Of a stretch of DNA of 64,000 nt, positions 22,612 to 36,730 are shown one piece after another. Below the pieces are notes generated by a model that saw nothing but the letters and a program-made list of their open reading frames with translations, was not told where the DNA came from and did not search any database. The translations under genes were made by a program, and so were the position numbers. The stretch's first letter is position 1, and every line of letters begins with the position of its first letter. The DNA is taken from assembly GCF_038502225.1 (NCBI RefSeq), contig NW_027195360.1:48501-112500 (forward strand), read 5' to 3'. Source of the DNA: Cherax quadricarinatus (lineage: Eukaryota > Arthropoda > Malacostraca > Decapoda > Parastacidae).

Positions 22612-23716
22612 CTGGCTTCCTGACACATTTCTACCAATCAAAACTTATTGCTTCCCTAGGAAAGTAGGGCAGGGATGACCTGTCGACCTGCTGTAGTACA
22701 GGGCATTGTACCTGGCAAAACTCAAAGTGAAGAGTGAGGAAACTGAAGGTCAAGTGAACAAGGAGAGAGAGCAAAAGATTTAGAGTAAGGAAGTTAGTGG
22801 ATGGAGAAGATATTGATATTGGATTGATTCATACATCAGGGATGAATAGTAAGGGAAACACAATCTTTGCACAGAGTTGGAGAAAAAACTAAAGTATTGG
22901 AGGCAGACATGATACAGGAGAGAAGACTTACTGCCGGTGAAGGAGAGGTTCATTGCCTGGGAGATTTAAAAAAAAAGGTGAAGACAGATCTAAAGGAGAT
23001 GGATGAAAGGAGGTATGAGGCAGACAGAACCGGATACAGCAGATGGGGGAAATGGCAGAGAGAGAAAAAAAGGACATTAGTGGAAATGCTTTAAGGAAAC
23101 CGAGAAATAAAACAAATAAAAGCTTAAAAAAAACTGACAATAAAAGACTACCTTATGGTTGGTTAGGAATTAGTAAGAGAAATGGAGGTTGCTAATTCTC
23201 CATGGTTCTCAGGACGCTTAATGGGCCCGACTCTGTCCTGTCAACTATAGGATTCGATCAAACAAATTAAAATATAAATTTGTTTGAAAATGCCAATATT
23301 TTATCAAAAATTGGAAAAACTGAGGACTGCTAAAGTGGTATGCATGTTCGCACTTTATTCAACGAACTTAAATGAAATATTAATGTTACATAAGTCTGGA
23401 AATTTCAGGATAATGCTTCTCAAAAAAATCTCAAGTTGGGTTAAGTTAAGATAAATTACTCTCTGTGGAAAAAGATCCAATTAAAACATACCATAAAGGC
23501 AACAAATAAATATTAAGATAATGGTTATAAAAAGTAATGACGGATGAATAAAATAGAAACCAATATAGAGCTTTAGAAAATCTAAGTCAGATAACCTCTA
23601 AGTCTCATGAGATAGTCGCCTATTTCACTGTCTTAGCAACAATGAAAAACTGTCAGATATTAATTTAAGAGGATTGTTTACAGTGTTTCAAGTATTATAT
23701 CCAAAACTCGTGTGAT
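22611..23716. other. No recognised gene
   Basis: A 75-codon plus-strand frame at 22867-23094 is rich in K, E and R (KKKVKTDLKEMDERRYEADR) and could form a coiled coil, but nothing identifies it and the surrounding DNA is GA-rich. Confidence 0.35.
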
Positions 23717-24332
23717 ACACACATGATGCTGTGACGGGGGTAATAAGAACGTTACACACATGATGCTGTGACAGGGGTAACAAGAACGTTACACACATGA
23801 TGCTGTGACGGGGGTAATAAGAACGTTACACACATGATGCTGTGACAGGGGTAACAAGAACGTTACACACATGATGCTGTGACGGGGGTAATAAGAACGT
23901 TACACACATGATGCTGTGACAGGGGTAACAAGAACGTTACACACATGATGCTGTGACGGGGGTAATAAGAACGTTACACACATGATGCTGTGACGGGGGT
24001 AACAAGAACGTTACACATGATGCTGTGACGGGGGTAACAATAACGTTACACACATGATGCTGTGACAGGGTAACAAGAACGTTACACACATGATGCTGTG
24101 ACGGGGGTAACAAGAACGTTACACACATGATGCTGTGACGGGGGTAACAAGAACATTACACATATGATGCTGTGACGGGAGTAACAAGAACGTTACGTAC
24201 ATGATGCTGTGAAGGGGGTAACAAGAACGTAACACACATGATGCTGTGATGTAACAAGAACATTACACACATGATGCTGTGACGGGGGTAACAAGAACGT
24301 TACGTACATGATGCTGTGACGGGGGTAACAAG
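23717..24332. repeat. 37-bp tandem repeat, about 16.6 copies
   Basis: The unit contains ACACACATGATGCTGTGACG and GGTAACAAGAACGTT. In the first six or seven copies two variants alternate (CGGGGGTAATAAG and CAGGGGTAACAAG), giving a 74-base higher-order unit. Later copies are of one type with small deletions. Confidence 0.97.
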
Positions 24333-25208
24333 AGCATATACGTGGTCGTGATATATCACGTACCAGACATATCTCGCTACCTGCTCCAACCTTCCCATTA
24401 TCCTCGACTGAAATATTCTCTTATGGTAATTTACTACCGCCTACAGACACACTAACGTTTATGGTAATTTTTAAAATACATTTTAATTATAATTCCTTGG
24501 AGCAGGTACCTGCAGAATTCCAATATATATATTACTGCTGTTGCAAGATTTATTCACTCTCTCCTACATGAGATGGATAATATTACATTTATTAAAAAAA
24601 TGTCATGAATTATTTTGCATAAATAATCTATATAATGAAAAAGTCACCATAATGAACAACGGTGTTAGTCCACAATGTACACAGTACACATACTATCCTC
24701 CACAGTGTTTATAGGTACACACACCAGTCTTCAGTTTTGGGGTTTACTCTGCATAATCATCTCGCTATCCTCCTCTACAGTAAACATACACACAATATTC
24801 ACTAACAATCGCCCATCTGCTGAGGGATTTTCAATTCCTTTCTGGTGTAGAATATTTAACATAATTTGCATCTAAATGAACTAATCTGGGGATGAAGATC
24901 AGCAATAATCTGATGACTCTTTAAAATTCGGGTTTTTCAGCATCATTATATCTAATCATAACAGCTAAAGACAGAGAAACCCACTGAAATATTTGTCACG
25001 GAAGGAGGTAAAACACAGTCTACGTTGGATATCAACTAAGAGTAATTTTGTAGTAGTTCTATTGAGAACTTCTACAAGACACTGAATTAGGTTTCATTGA
25101 GCACGAATTAAAATTAACAATGGGTAAAGCATTAGCAACGATTGAAACTTTGCAGTTAAATATAAGAGTGGTTATTTACTGCCTTCCTGGTGCATCCTGT
25201 GGGAGACT
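24333..25208. other. No gene seen
   Basis: Contains a 14-base perfect palindrome CGTGATATATCACG at 24347-24360 at the edge of the 37-bp array; otherwise AT-rich unique-looking DNA. Confidence 0.5.
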
Positions 25209-28200
25209 ATCATGTCTCCACACACCCGACAGAGGCATCATGTTTCCACACACCTGACAGAGGCATCATGTCTCCACACACCCGACCGAGGCATCATGTC
25301 TCCACACACCCGACCGAGGCATCATGTCTCCACACACCCGACAGAGGCATCATGTCTCCACACACCCGACAGAGGCATCATGCCTCCACACACCCGACAG
25401 AGGTATCATGCCTCCACACACCTGACAGAGGCATCATGCCTCCACACACCTGACAGAGGCATCATGCCTCCACACACCTGACAGAGGCATCATGCCTCCA
25501 CACACCCGACAGAGGCATCATGCCTCCACACACCTGACAGAGGCATCATGCCTCCACACACCTGACAGAGGCATCATGCCTCCACACACCTGACAGAGGC
25601 ATCATGTCTCCACACACCCGACAGAGGCATCATGTCTCCACACACCCGACAGAGGCATCATGCCTCCACACACCTGACAGAGGCATCATGCCTCCACACA
25701 CCTGACAGAGGCATCATGCCTCCACACACCTGACAGAGGTATCATGTCTCCACACACCCGACAGAGGCATCATGCCTCCACACACCTGACAGAGGCATCA
25801 TGCCTCCACACACCTGACAGAGGCATCATGCCTCCACACACCTGACAGAGGCATCATGTCTCCACACACCTGACAGAGGCATCATGCCTCCACACACCTG
25901 ACAGAGGTATCATGTCTCCACACACCTGACAGAGGCATCATGCCTCCACACACCCGACAGAGGTACCATGTCTCCACACACCCGACAGAGGCATCATGCC
26001 TCCACACACCTGACAGAGGCATCATGCCTCCACACACCTGACAGAGGCATCATGCCTCCACACACCTGACAGAGGTATCATGTCTCCACACACCCGACAG
26101 AGGCATCATGCCTCCACACACCCGACAGAGGCATCATGCCTCCACACACCCGACAGAGGTATCATGTCTCCACACACCTGACAGAGGTATCATGTCTCCA
26201 CACACCTGACAGAGGTATCATGTCTCCACACACCCGACAGAGGCATCATGCATCCACACACCCGACTGAGGCATCATGCCTCCACACACCTGACAGAGGC
26301 ATCATGCCTCCACACACCCGACAGAGGCATCATGCCTCCACACACCCGACAGAGGCATCATTCCTCCACACATCCGAGAGAGGCATCATGCCTCCACACA
26401 CCTGACAGAGGCATCATGCCTCCACACACCTGACAGAGGCATCATGCCTCCACACACCTGACAGAGGCATCATGCCTCCACACACCTGACAGAGGTATCA
26501 TGCCTCCACACACCTGAGAGGCATCATGCCTCCACACACCTGAGAGGCATCATGCCTCCACACACCTGACAGAGGCATCATGCCTCCACACACCTGACAG
26601 AGGCATCATGCCTCCACACACCTGAGAGGCATCATGCCTCCACACACCTGACAGAGGCATCATGCCTCCACACACCTGACAGAGGCATCATGCCTCCACA
26701 CACCTGACAGAGGCATCATGCCTCCACACACCTGACAGAGGCATCATGCCTCCACACACCCGACAGAGGCATCATGCCTCCACACACCTGACAGAGGCAT
26801 CATTCCTCCACACACCTGACAGAGGCATCATGCCTCCACACACCTGACAGAGACATCATGCCTCCACACACCTGACAGAGGCATCATGCCTCCACACACC
26901 TGACAGAGGCATCATACCTCCACACACCTGACAGAGGCATCATACCTCCACACACCTGACAGAGGCATCATGCCTCCACACACCCGACAGAGGCATCATG
27001 CCTCCACACACCCGACAGAGGCATCATGCCTCCACACACCCGACAGAGGCATCATGCCTCCACACACCCGACAGAGGCATCATGCCTCCACACACCCGAC
27101 AGAGGCATCATGCCTCCACACACCCGACAGAGGCATCATGCCTCCACACACCTGACAGGGGCATCATGCCTCCACACACCTGACAGGGGCATCATGCCTC
27201 CACACACCTGACAGGGGCATCATGCCTTCTCACACCTGACAGAGGCATCATGCCTCCACACACCTGACAGGGGCATCATGCCTCCACACACCTGACAGAG
27301 GCATCATGCCTCCACACACCTGACAGAGGCATCATGCCTCCACACACCTGACAGAGGCATCATGCCTCCACACACCTGACAGGGGCATCATGCCTCCACA
27401 CACCTGACAGAGGCATCATGCCTCCACACACCTGACAGGGGCATCATGCCTCCACACACCTGACAGAGGCATCATGCCTCCACACACCTGACAGAGGCAT
27501 CATGCCTCCACACACCTGACAGAGGCATCATGCCTCCACACACCTGACAGAGGCATCATGCCTCCACACACCTGACAGAGGCATCATGCCTCCACACACC
27601 TGACAGGGGCATCATGCCTCCACACACCTGACAGAGGCATCATGCCTCCACACACCTGACAGAGGCATCATGCCTCCACACACCTGACAGAGGCATCATG
27701 CCTCCACACACCTGACAGGGGCATCATGCCTCCACACACCTGACAGAGGCATCATGCCTCCACACACCTGACAGAGGCATCATGCCTCCACACACCTGAC
27801 AGGGGCATCATGCCTCCACACACCTGACAGGGGCATCATGCCTCCAAACACCTGACAGGGGCATCATGCCTCCACACACCTGACAGAGGCATCACGCCTC
27901 CACACACCTGACAGAGGCATCATGCCTCCACACACCTGACAGGGGCATCATGCCTCCACACACCTGACAGGGGCATCATGCCTCCACACACCTGACAGGG
28001 GCATCATGCCTCCACACACCTGACAGAGGCATCATGCCTCCACACACCTGACAGGGGCATCATGCCTCCACACACCTGACAGGGGCATCATGCCTCCACA
28101 CACCTGACAGGGGCATCATGCCTCCACACACCTGACAGGGGCATCATGCCTCCACACACCTGACAGAGGCATCATGCCTCCACACACCTGACAGGGGCAT

Positions 28201-31200
28201 CATGCCTCCACACACCTGACAGGGGCATCATGCCTCCACACACCTGACAGGGGCATCATGCCTCCACACACCTGACAGGGGCATCATGCCTCCACACACC
28301 TGACAGGGGCATCATGCCTCCACACACCTGACAGGGGCATCATGCCTCCACACACCTGACAGGGGCATCATGCCTCCACACACCTGACAGGGGCATCATG
28401 CCTCCACACACCTGACAGAGGCATCATGCCTCCACACACCTGACAGAGGCATCATGCCTCCACACACCTGACAGGGGCATCATGCCTCCACACACCTGAC
28501 AGGGGCATCATGCCTCCACACACCTGACAGGGGCATCATGCCTCCACACACCTGACAGGGGCATCATGCCTCCACACACCTGACAGGGGCATCATGCCTC
28601 CACACACCTGACAGAGGCATCATGCCTCCACACACCTGACAGAGGCATCACGCCTCCACACACCTGACAGAGGCATCATGCCTCCACACACCTGACAGGG
28701 GCATCATGCCTCCACACACCTGACAGGGGCATCATGCCTCCACACACCTGACAGGGGCATCATGCCTCCACACACCTGACAGAGGCATCATGCCTCCACA
28801 CACCTGACAGGGGCATCATGCCTAAACACACCTGACAGGGGCATCATGCCTCCACACACCTGACAGGGGCATCATGCCTCCACACACCTGACAGTGGCAT
28901 CATGCTTCCACACACCTGACAGGGGCATCATGCCTCCACACACCTGACAGAGGCATCATGCCTCCACACACCTGACATGGGCATCATGCCTCCACACACC
29001 TGACAGGGGCATCATGCCTCCACACACCTGACAGGGGCATCATGCCTCCACACACCTGACAGGGGCATCATGCCTCCACACACCTGACAGTGGCATCATG
29101 CCTCCACACACCTGACAGTGGCATCATGCCTCCACACACCTGACAGGGGCATCATGCCTCCACACACCTGACAGGGGCATCATGCCTCCACACACCTGAC
29201 AGGGGCATCATGCCTCCACACACCTGACAGAGGCATCATGCCTCCACACACCTGACAGAGGCATCATGCCTCCACACACCTGACAGGGGCATCATGCCTC
29301 CACACACCTGACAGGGGCATCATGCCTCCACACACCTGACAGGGGCATCATGCCTCCACACACCTGACAGGGGCATCATGCCTCCACACACCTGACAGGG
29401 GCATCATGCCTCCACACACCTGACAGAGGCATCATGCCTCCACACACCTGACAGGGGCATCATGCCTCCACACACCTGACAGAGGCATCATGCCTCCACA
29501 CACCTGACAGGGGCATCATGCCTCCACACACCTGACAGGGGCATCATGCCTCCACACACCTGACAGGGCATCATGCCTCCACACACCTGACAGCCTCCAC
29601 ACACCTGACAGAGGCATCATGCCTCCACACACCTGACAGCGGCATCATGCCTCCACACACCTGACAGGGGCATCATGCCTCCACACACCTGACAGGGGCA
29701 TCATGCCTCCACACACCTGACAGAGGCATCATGTCTCCACACACCTGACAGAGGCATCATACCTCCACACACCTGACAGAGGCATCATGTCTCCACACAC
29801 CTGACAGAGGCATCATGTCTCCACACACCTGACAGAGGCATCATGTCTCCACACACCTGACAGAGGCATCATGCCTCCACACACCTGACAGAGGCATCAT
29901 GCCTCCACACACCTGACAGAGGCATCATGCCTCCACACACCTGACAGAGGCATCATGCCTCCACACACCTGACAGGGGCATCATGCCTCCACACACCTGA
30001 CAGGGGCATCATGCCTCCACACACCTGACAGAGGCATCATGCCTCCACACACCTGACAGGGGCATCATGCCTCCACACACATGACAGAGGCATCATGCCT
30101 CCACACACCTGACAGGGGCATCATGCCTCCACACACCTGACAGGGGCATCATGCCTCCACACACCTGACAGGGGCATCATGCCTCCACACACCTGACAGG
30201 GGCATCATGCCTCCACACACCTGACAGGGGCATCATGCCTCCACACACCTGACAGAACCATCATGCCTCCACACACCTGACAGGGGCATCATGCCTCCAC
30301 ACACCTGACAGGGGCATCATGCCTCCACACACCTGACAGAGGCATCATGCCTCCACACACCTGACAGAGGCATCATGCCTCCACACACCTGACAGGGGCA
30401 TCATGCCTCCACACACCTGACAGAGGCATCATGCCTCCACACACCTGACAGAGGCATCATACCTCCACACACCTGACAGGGGCATCATGCCTCCACACAC
30501 CTGACAGGGGCATCATGCCTCCACACACCTGACAGAGGCATCATGCCTCCACACACCTGACAGAGGCATCATGCCTCCACACACCTGACAGAGGCATCAT
30601 GCCTCCACACACCTGACAGAGGCATCATGCCTCCACACACCTGACAGAGGCATCATGCCTCCACACACCTGACAGAGGCATCATGCCTCCACACACCTGA
30701 CAGGGGCATCATGCCTCCACACACCTGACAGAGGCATCATGCCTCCACACACCTGACAGAGGCATCATGCCTCCACACACCTGACAGGGGCATCATGCCT
30801 CCACACACCTGACAGAGGCATCATGCCTCCACACACCTGACAGAGGCATCATGCCTCCACACACCTGACAGAGGCATCAATGCCTCCACACACCTGACAG
30901 AGGCATCATACCTCCACACACCTGACAGAGGCATCATGCCTCCACACACCTGACAGGGGCATCATGCCTCCACACACCTGACAGAGGCATCATGCCTCCA
31001 GACACCTGACAGGGGCATCATGCCTCCACACACCTGACAGAGGCATCATGCCTCCACACACCTGACAGAGGCATCATGCCTCCACACACCTGACAGGGGC
31101 ATCATGCCTCCACACACCTGACAGAGGCATCATACCTCCACACACCTGACAGGGGCATCATGCCTCCACACACCTGACAGGGGCATCATGACTCCACACA

Positions 31201-33931
31201 CCTGACAGAGGCATCATGCCTCCACACACCTGACAGAGGCATCATGCCTCCACACACCTGACAGAGGCATCATACCTCCACACACCTGACAGGGGCATCA
31301 TGCCTCCACACACCTGACAGGGGCATCATGCCTCCACACACCTGACAGAGGCATCATGCCTCCACACACCTGACAGAGGCATCATGCCTCCACACACCTG
31401 ACAGAGGCATCATACCTCCACACACCTGACAGGGGCATCATGCCTCCACACACCTGACAGGGGCATCATGCCTCCACACACCTGACAGGGGCATCATGCC
31501 TCCACACACCTGACAGGGGCATCATGCCTCCACACACCTGACAGGGGCATCATGCCTCCACACACCTGACAGGGGCATCATGCCTCCACACACCTGACAG
31601 GGGCATCATGCCTCCACACACCTGACAGAGGCATCATGCCTCCACACACCTGACAGAGGCATCATACCTCCACACACCTGACAGGGGCATCATGCCTCCA
31701 CACACCTGACAGAGGCATCATACCTCCACACACCTGACAGGGGCATCATGCCTCCACACACCTGACAGGGGCATCATGCCTCCACACACCTGACAGAGGC
31801 ATCATACCTCCACACACCTGACAGAGGCATCATGCCTCCACACACCTGACAGAGGCATCATGCCTCCACACACCTGACAGAGGCATCATGCCTCCACACA
31901 CCTGACAGAGGCATCATGCCTCCACACACCTGACAGGGGCATCATGCCTCCACACACCTGACAGGGGCATCATGCCTCCACACACCTGACAGAGGCATCA
32001 TGCCTCCACACACCTGACAGGGGCATCATGCCTCCACACACCTGACAGAGGCATCATGCCTCCACACACCTGACAGAGGCATTATGCCTCCACACACCTG
32101 ACAGGGGCATCATGCCTCCACACACCTGACAGAGGCATCATGCCTCCACACACCTGACAGAGGCATCATGCCTCCACACACCTGACAGAGGCATCATGCC
32201 TCCACACACCTGACAGGGGCATCATGCCTCCACACACCTGACAGAGGCATCATGCCTCCACACACCTGACAGAGGCATCATGCCTCCACACACCTGACAG
32301 AGGCATCATGCCTCCACACACCTGACAGAGGCATCATGCCTCCACACACCTGACAGAGGCATCATGCCTCCACACACCTGACAGAGGCATCATGCCTCCA
32401 CACACCTGACAGAGGCATCATGCCTCCACACACCTGACAGGGGCATCATGCCTCCACACACCTGACAGAGGCATCATGCCTCCACACACCTGACAGGGGC
32501 ATCATGCCTCCACACACCTGACAGAGGCATCATGCCTCCACACACCTGACAGGGGCATTATGCCTCCACACACCTGACAGGGGCATCATGCCTCCACACA
32601 CCTGACAGGGGCATCATGCCTCCACACACCTGACAGGGGCATCATGCCTCCACACACCTGATAGGGGCATCATGCCTCCACACACCTGACAGAGGCATCA
32701 TGCCTCCACACACCTGACAGAGGCATCATGCCTCCACACACCTGACAGAGGCATCATGCCTCCACACACCTGACAGAGGCATCATACCTCCACACACCTG
32801 ACAGAGGCATCATACCTCCACACACCTGACAGGGGCATCATGCCTCCACACACCTGACAGGGGCATCATGCCTCCGCACACCTGACAGAGGCATCATGCC
32901 TCCACACACCTGACAGAGGCATCATGCCTCCACACACCTGACAGGGGCATCATGCCTCCACACACCTGACAGAGGCATCATGCCTCCACACACCTGACAG
33001 AGGCATCATGCCTCCACACACCTGACAGGGGCATCATGCCTCCACACACCTGACAGAGGCATCATGCCTCCACACACCTGACAGAGGCATCATGCCTCCA
33101 CACACCTGACAGAGGCATCATGCCTCCACACACCTGACAGAGGCATCATGCCTCCACACACCTGACAGAGGCATCATGCCTCCACACACCTGACAGAGGC
33201 ATCATGCCTCCACACACCTGACAGAGGCATCATGCCTCCACACACCTGACAGAGGCATCATGCCTCCACACACCTGACAGGGGCATCATGCCTCCACACA
33301 CCTGACAGAGGCATCATGCCTCCACACACCTGACAGGGGCATCATGCCTCCACACACCTGACAGGGGCATCATGCCTCCACACACCACAGGGGCATCATG
33401 CCTCCACACACCTGACAGGCATCATGCCTCCACACACCTGACAGGGGCATCATGCCTCCACACACCTGACAGAGGCATCATGCCTCCACACACCTGACAC
33501 CTGACAGGGGCATCATGCCTCCACACACCTGACAGGGGCATCATGCCTCCACACACCTGACAGGGGCATCATGCCTCCACACACCTGACAGGGGCATCAT
33601 GCCTCCACACACCTGACAGAGGCATCATGCCTCCACACACCTGACAGAGGCATCATGCCTCCACACACCTGACAGAGGCATCATGCCTCCACACACCTGA
33701 CAGAGGCATCATGCCTCCACACACCTGACAGAGGCATCATGCCTCCACACACCTGACAGAGGCATCATGCCTCCACACACCTGACAGAGGCATCATGCCT
33801 CCACACACCTGACAGAGGCATCATGCCTCCACACACCTGACAGGGGCATCATGCCTCCACACACCTGACAGAGGCATCATGCCTCCACACACCTGACAGA
33901 GGCATCATGCCTCCACACACCTGACAGAGGC
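25209..33931. repeat. 28-bp satellite array, about 311 units
   Basis: The unit contains ATCATGCCTCCACACACC. Sub-variants are zoned: the first 2 kb hold CCCGAC and ATGTCTCC forms, the middle is dominated by GACAGGGGC, and the rest mixes GACAGAGGC and GACAGGGGC. Odd-length units are few: 24-base units near 26.52, 26.54 and 26.62 kb, a duplicated partial near 29.59 kb, a 29-base unit near 30.88 kb, and three altered units at 33.38-33.50 kb. ATACCTCC variants at 31.13, 31.27 and 31.41 kb are spaced by 140 bases (5 units). Frames are open only where CCTGAC is CCCGAC; no protein is implied. Confidence 0.98.
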
Positions 33932-34341
<410 letters not shown>

Positions 34342-34407
34342 ACTCACCTAGTTGAGGTTGCGGGGGTCGAGTCCGTGCTCCTGGCCCCGCCTCTTCGCTG
34401 ATCGCTA

Positions 34408-35378
34408 CTAGGTCACTCTCCCTGAGCCGTGAGCTTTATCATACCTCTGCTTAAAGCTATGTATGGATCCTGCCTCCACTACATCGCTTCCCAAACTATT
34501 CCACTTACTGACTACTCTGTGGCTGAAGAAATACTTCCTAACATCCCTGTGATTCATCTCTGTCTTCAGCTTCCAACTGTGTCCCCTTGTTACTGTGTCC
34601 AATCTCTGGAACATCCTGTCTTTGTCCACCTTGTCAATTCTTCTCAGTATTTTATATGTCGTTATCATGTCCCCCCTATCTCTCCTGTCCTCCAGTGTCA
34701 TCAGGTTGATTTCCCTTAACCTCTCCTCGTAGGACATACCTCTTAGCTCTGGGACTAGTCTTGTTGCAAACCTTTGCACTTTCTCTAGTTTCTTTACGTG
34801 CTTGGCTAGGTGTGGGTTCCAAACTGGTGCCGCATACTCCAATATGGGCCTAACGTACACGGTGTACAGGGTCCTGAATGATTCCTTATTAAGATGTCGG
34901 AATGCTGTTCTGAGGTTTGCTAGCCGCCCATATGCTACAGCAGTTATTTGGTTGATGTGCGCTTCAGGAGATGTGCCTGGTGTTATACTCACCCCAAGAT
35001 CTTTTTCCTTGAGTGAGGTTTGTAGTCTCTGGCCCCCTAGACTGTACTCCGTCTGCGGTCTTCTTTGCCCTTCCCCAATCTTCATGACTTTGCACTTGGT
35101 GGGATTGAACTCCAGGAGCCAATTGCTGGACCAGGTCTGCAACCTGTCCAGATCCCTTTGTAGTTCTGCCTGGTCTTCGATCGAGTGAATTCTTCTCATC
35201 AACTTCACGTCATCTGCAAACAGGGACACCTCAGAGTCTATTCCTTCCGTCATGTCGTTCACAAATACCAGAAACAGCACTGGTCCTAGGACTGACCCCT
35301 GTGGGACCCCGCTGGTCACAGGTGCCCACTCTGACACCTCGCCACGTACCATGACTCGCTGCTGTCTTCCTGACAAGT
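34408..35378 (-). pseudogene. RT palm motifs B-C and C-terminal part (copy H)
   Basis: About 320 codons open from EYLSGRQQRVMVRGEVSEW to the terminal stop. It contains motif B ([11 protein letters not shown]) and the catalytic aspartates of FADDVKL. A methionine at 35376 is internal to the family protein, not a true start. The catalytic motif A lies on the other side of the insert, so this piece alone cannot be active. Confidence 0.9.
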
Positions 35379-35434
35379 ATTCCCTGATCTGTTGTTAGGT
35401 AAGACACATATGCAACAGTTAGGTATCTTTATTA

Positions 35435-35471
35435 TGAAACGTTTCGCCTACACAGTAGGCTTCTTCAGTCA
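35435..35471 (-). ncRNA. Hammerhead ribozyme motif (short stem III)
   Basis: Read on the minus strand: TGA, box 1 CTGAAGA, an extra A, stem II arms GCCTAC/GTAGGC around TGT, box 2 GAAA, palindromic CG forming a two-step stem III (ACGT), U-U as the cleavage-side NUH, then TCA pairing with TGA as stem I. The extra A between box 1 and stem II departs from the strict consensus but is shared by the other clear copies. Such short stem III forms are known to act as dimers. Confidence 0.65.
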
Positions 35472-35623
35472 AGTACAGAAAAGTTGATAGAAGCAGAAGA
35501 TACTTGAAGACGATGTAATCAGTCCATCACCCTTAAAGTTTTGAGGTGGTCAGTCCCTCAGTCTGGAGAAGAGCATTGTTCCATAGTATGAAACAATATG
35601 GAGAAGAAGTGACAGGATGGAGC

Positions 35624-35631
35624 TTTTTATA
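35624..35631 (-). promoter_or_regulatory. TATA box of the 389-bp element
   Basis: GCGCTATAAAAAGCTCC on the minus strand, about 150 bases upstream of the hammerhead motif; placement fits an internal RNA polymerase II promoter. Confidence 0.45.
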
Positions 35632-35791
35632 GCGCCAAGAGGTGAGACGTAGGCCACTAGGAGAGGTAAGAACTCAGATGTTGAGAGGTCAGGTCCCTCT
35701 CAAATCCAGCCCCTCTCACTAGTGGAAGTTGACGAAGTTGATTGCAGGTCTGTACCAAGATACCCTTGTGTTGCAGTTCATTCCCTGATCT

Positions 35792-36560
35792 ATTGTAGTG
35801 CCTTCCCTGTTATCCCTGCTTGGTCCTCCAGTTTTTGCACCAATCTCTTGTGTGGAACTGTGTCAAACGCCTTCTTGCAATCCAAGGAAATGCAATCCAC
35901 CCACCCCTCTCTCTCTTGTCTTACTGCTGTCACCATGTCATAGAACTCCAGTAGGTTTGTGACACAGGATTTCCCGTCCCTGAAGCCATGTTGGCTGCTG
36001 TTGAGATCGTTGCTTTCTAGGTGTTCCACCACTCTTGTCCTGATAATCTTCTCCATGATTTTGCATACTATACATGTCAGTGACACTGGTCTGTAGTTTA
36101 ATGCTTCATGTCTGTCTCCTTTTTTAAAGATTGGGACTTCATTTGCTGTCTTCCATGCCTCAGGCAATCTCCCTGTTTCGATAGATGTATTGAATATTGT
36201 TGTTAGGGGTACACATAGCGCCTCTGCTCCCTCTCTCAATACCCATGGGGAGATGTTATCTGGCCCCATTGCCTTTGAGGTATCTAGCTCACTCAGAAGC
36301 CTCTTCACTTCTTCCTCGGTTGTGTGCACTGTGTCCAGCACTTGGTGGTGTGCCCCACCTCTCCGTCTTTCTGGAGCCCCTTCTGTCTCCTCTGTGAACA
36401 CTTCTTTGAATCTCTTGTTGAGTTCCTCACATACTTCACGGTCATTTCTTGTTGTCTCTCCTCCTTCCTTCCTTAGCCTGATTACCTGGTCCTTGACTGT
36501 TGTTTTCCTCCTGATGTGGCTGTACAACAGTTTCGGGTCAGATTTGGCTTTCACTGCTAT
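35792..36560 (-). pseudogene. RT N-terminal part with motif A (copy H)
   Basis: About 256 codons open from the linker at the GT repeat to GITGKALQ, where the insert begins. It has the fingers region (VPIFKKGDRHEALNYRPVSL), HGFRDGKSCVTNLLEF and motif A FLDC-type CISLDCKKAFDTVPH. The frame resumes at 35390 on the other side of the insert. Confidence 0.9.
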
Positions 36561-36635
<75 letters not shown>

Positions 36636-36652
36636 TGTGTGTGTGTGTGTGA
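36561..36652. repeat. (GT)n microsatellite
   Basis: GT run at the truncated 5' end of LINE copy H. Confidence 0.97.
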
Positions 36653-36730
36653 TAGAGAGAAAAGTGTAGGGGTGAGAAGGAAGTAAGTGGTAGACAGAGA
36701 AGGAAGCTGGCATATTTCTTTTGTGTGTGT

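Larger units (their letters stand above)
35391..35779 (-). mobile_element. 389-bp Penelope-type repeat with hammerhead
   Basis: It is bounded by a 12-base target duplication ATTCCCTGATCT (35379-35390 and 35780-35791) inside LINE copy H. On its sense (minus) strand the order is a TATAAAAA box (35624-35631), a body of about 150 bases, a hammerhead motif (35435-35471), AATAAAG about 5 bases past the predicted cut, then GATACCTAACTGTTGCATATG to the end. TATA, ribozyme and poly-A in this order match pLTR repeats of Penelope-like retroelements or retrozyme-type elements. It carries no RT or GIY-YIG domain, so it depends on another element. Confidence 0.8.
34342..36560 (-). mobile_element. LINE family 1, best-preserved RT copy (H)
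   Basis: Minus-strand copy bounded by GT repeats on both sides: 3' tail at 34342-34405, 5' truncation at 36560. It holds the RT domain in order: linker (LLYSHIRRKTTVKDQVIRLR), GPDNISPWVLREGAEAL, NYRPVSLTCIVCKIMEKI, motif A LDCKKAFDTVPH, motif [16 protein letters not shown], motif C FADDVKLMRRI and the C-terminal block ending AHGSGRVT. The frame is free of stops apart from a 389-base insert at 35391-35779. The 5' endonuclease half is missing. Its C-terminus nearly equals that of copy A, so it belongs to the youngest subfamily here. Confidence 0.95.

Noticed and set aside
25190..27211. Repeat protein frames (MPPHTRQRHHAS type)
   Set aside because: They arise from the 28-bp array, which is not a multiple of three, and stay open only where CCTGAC is CCCGAC; no start context or flanking exon.
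34802..35188. Plus-strand frames opposite the LINE RT
   Set aside because: Antisense of a recognisable RT on the minus strand.
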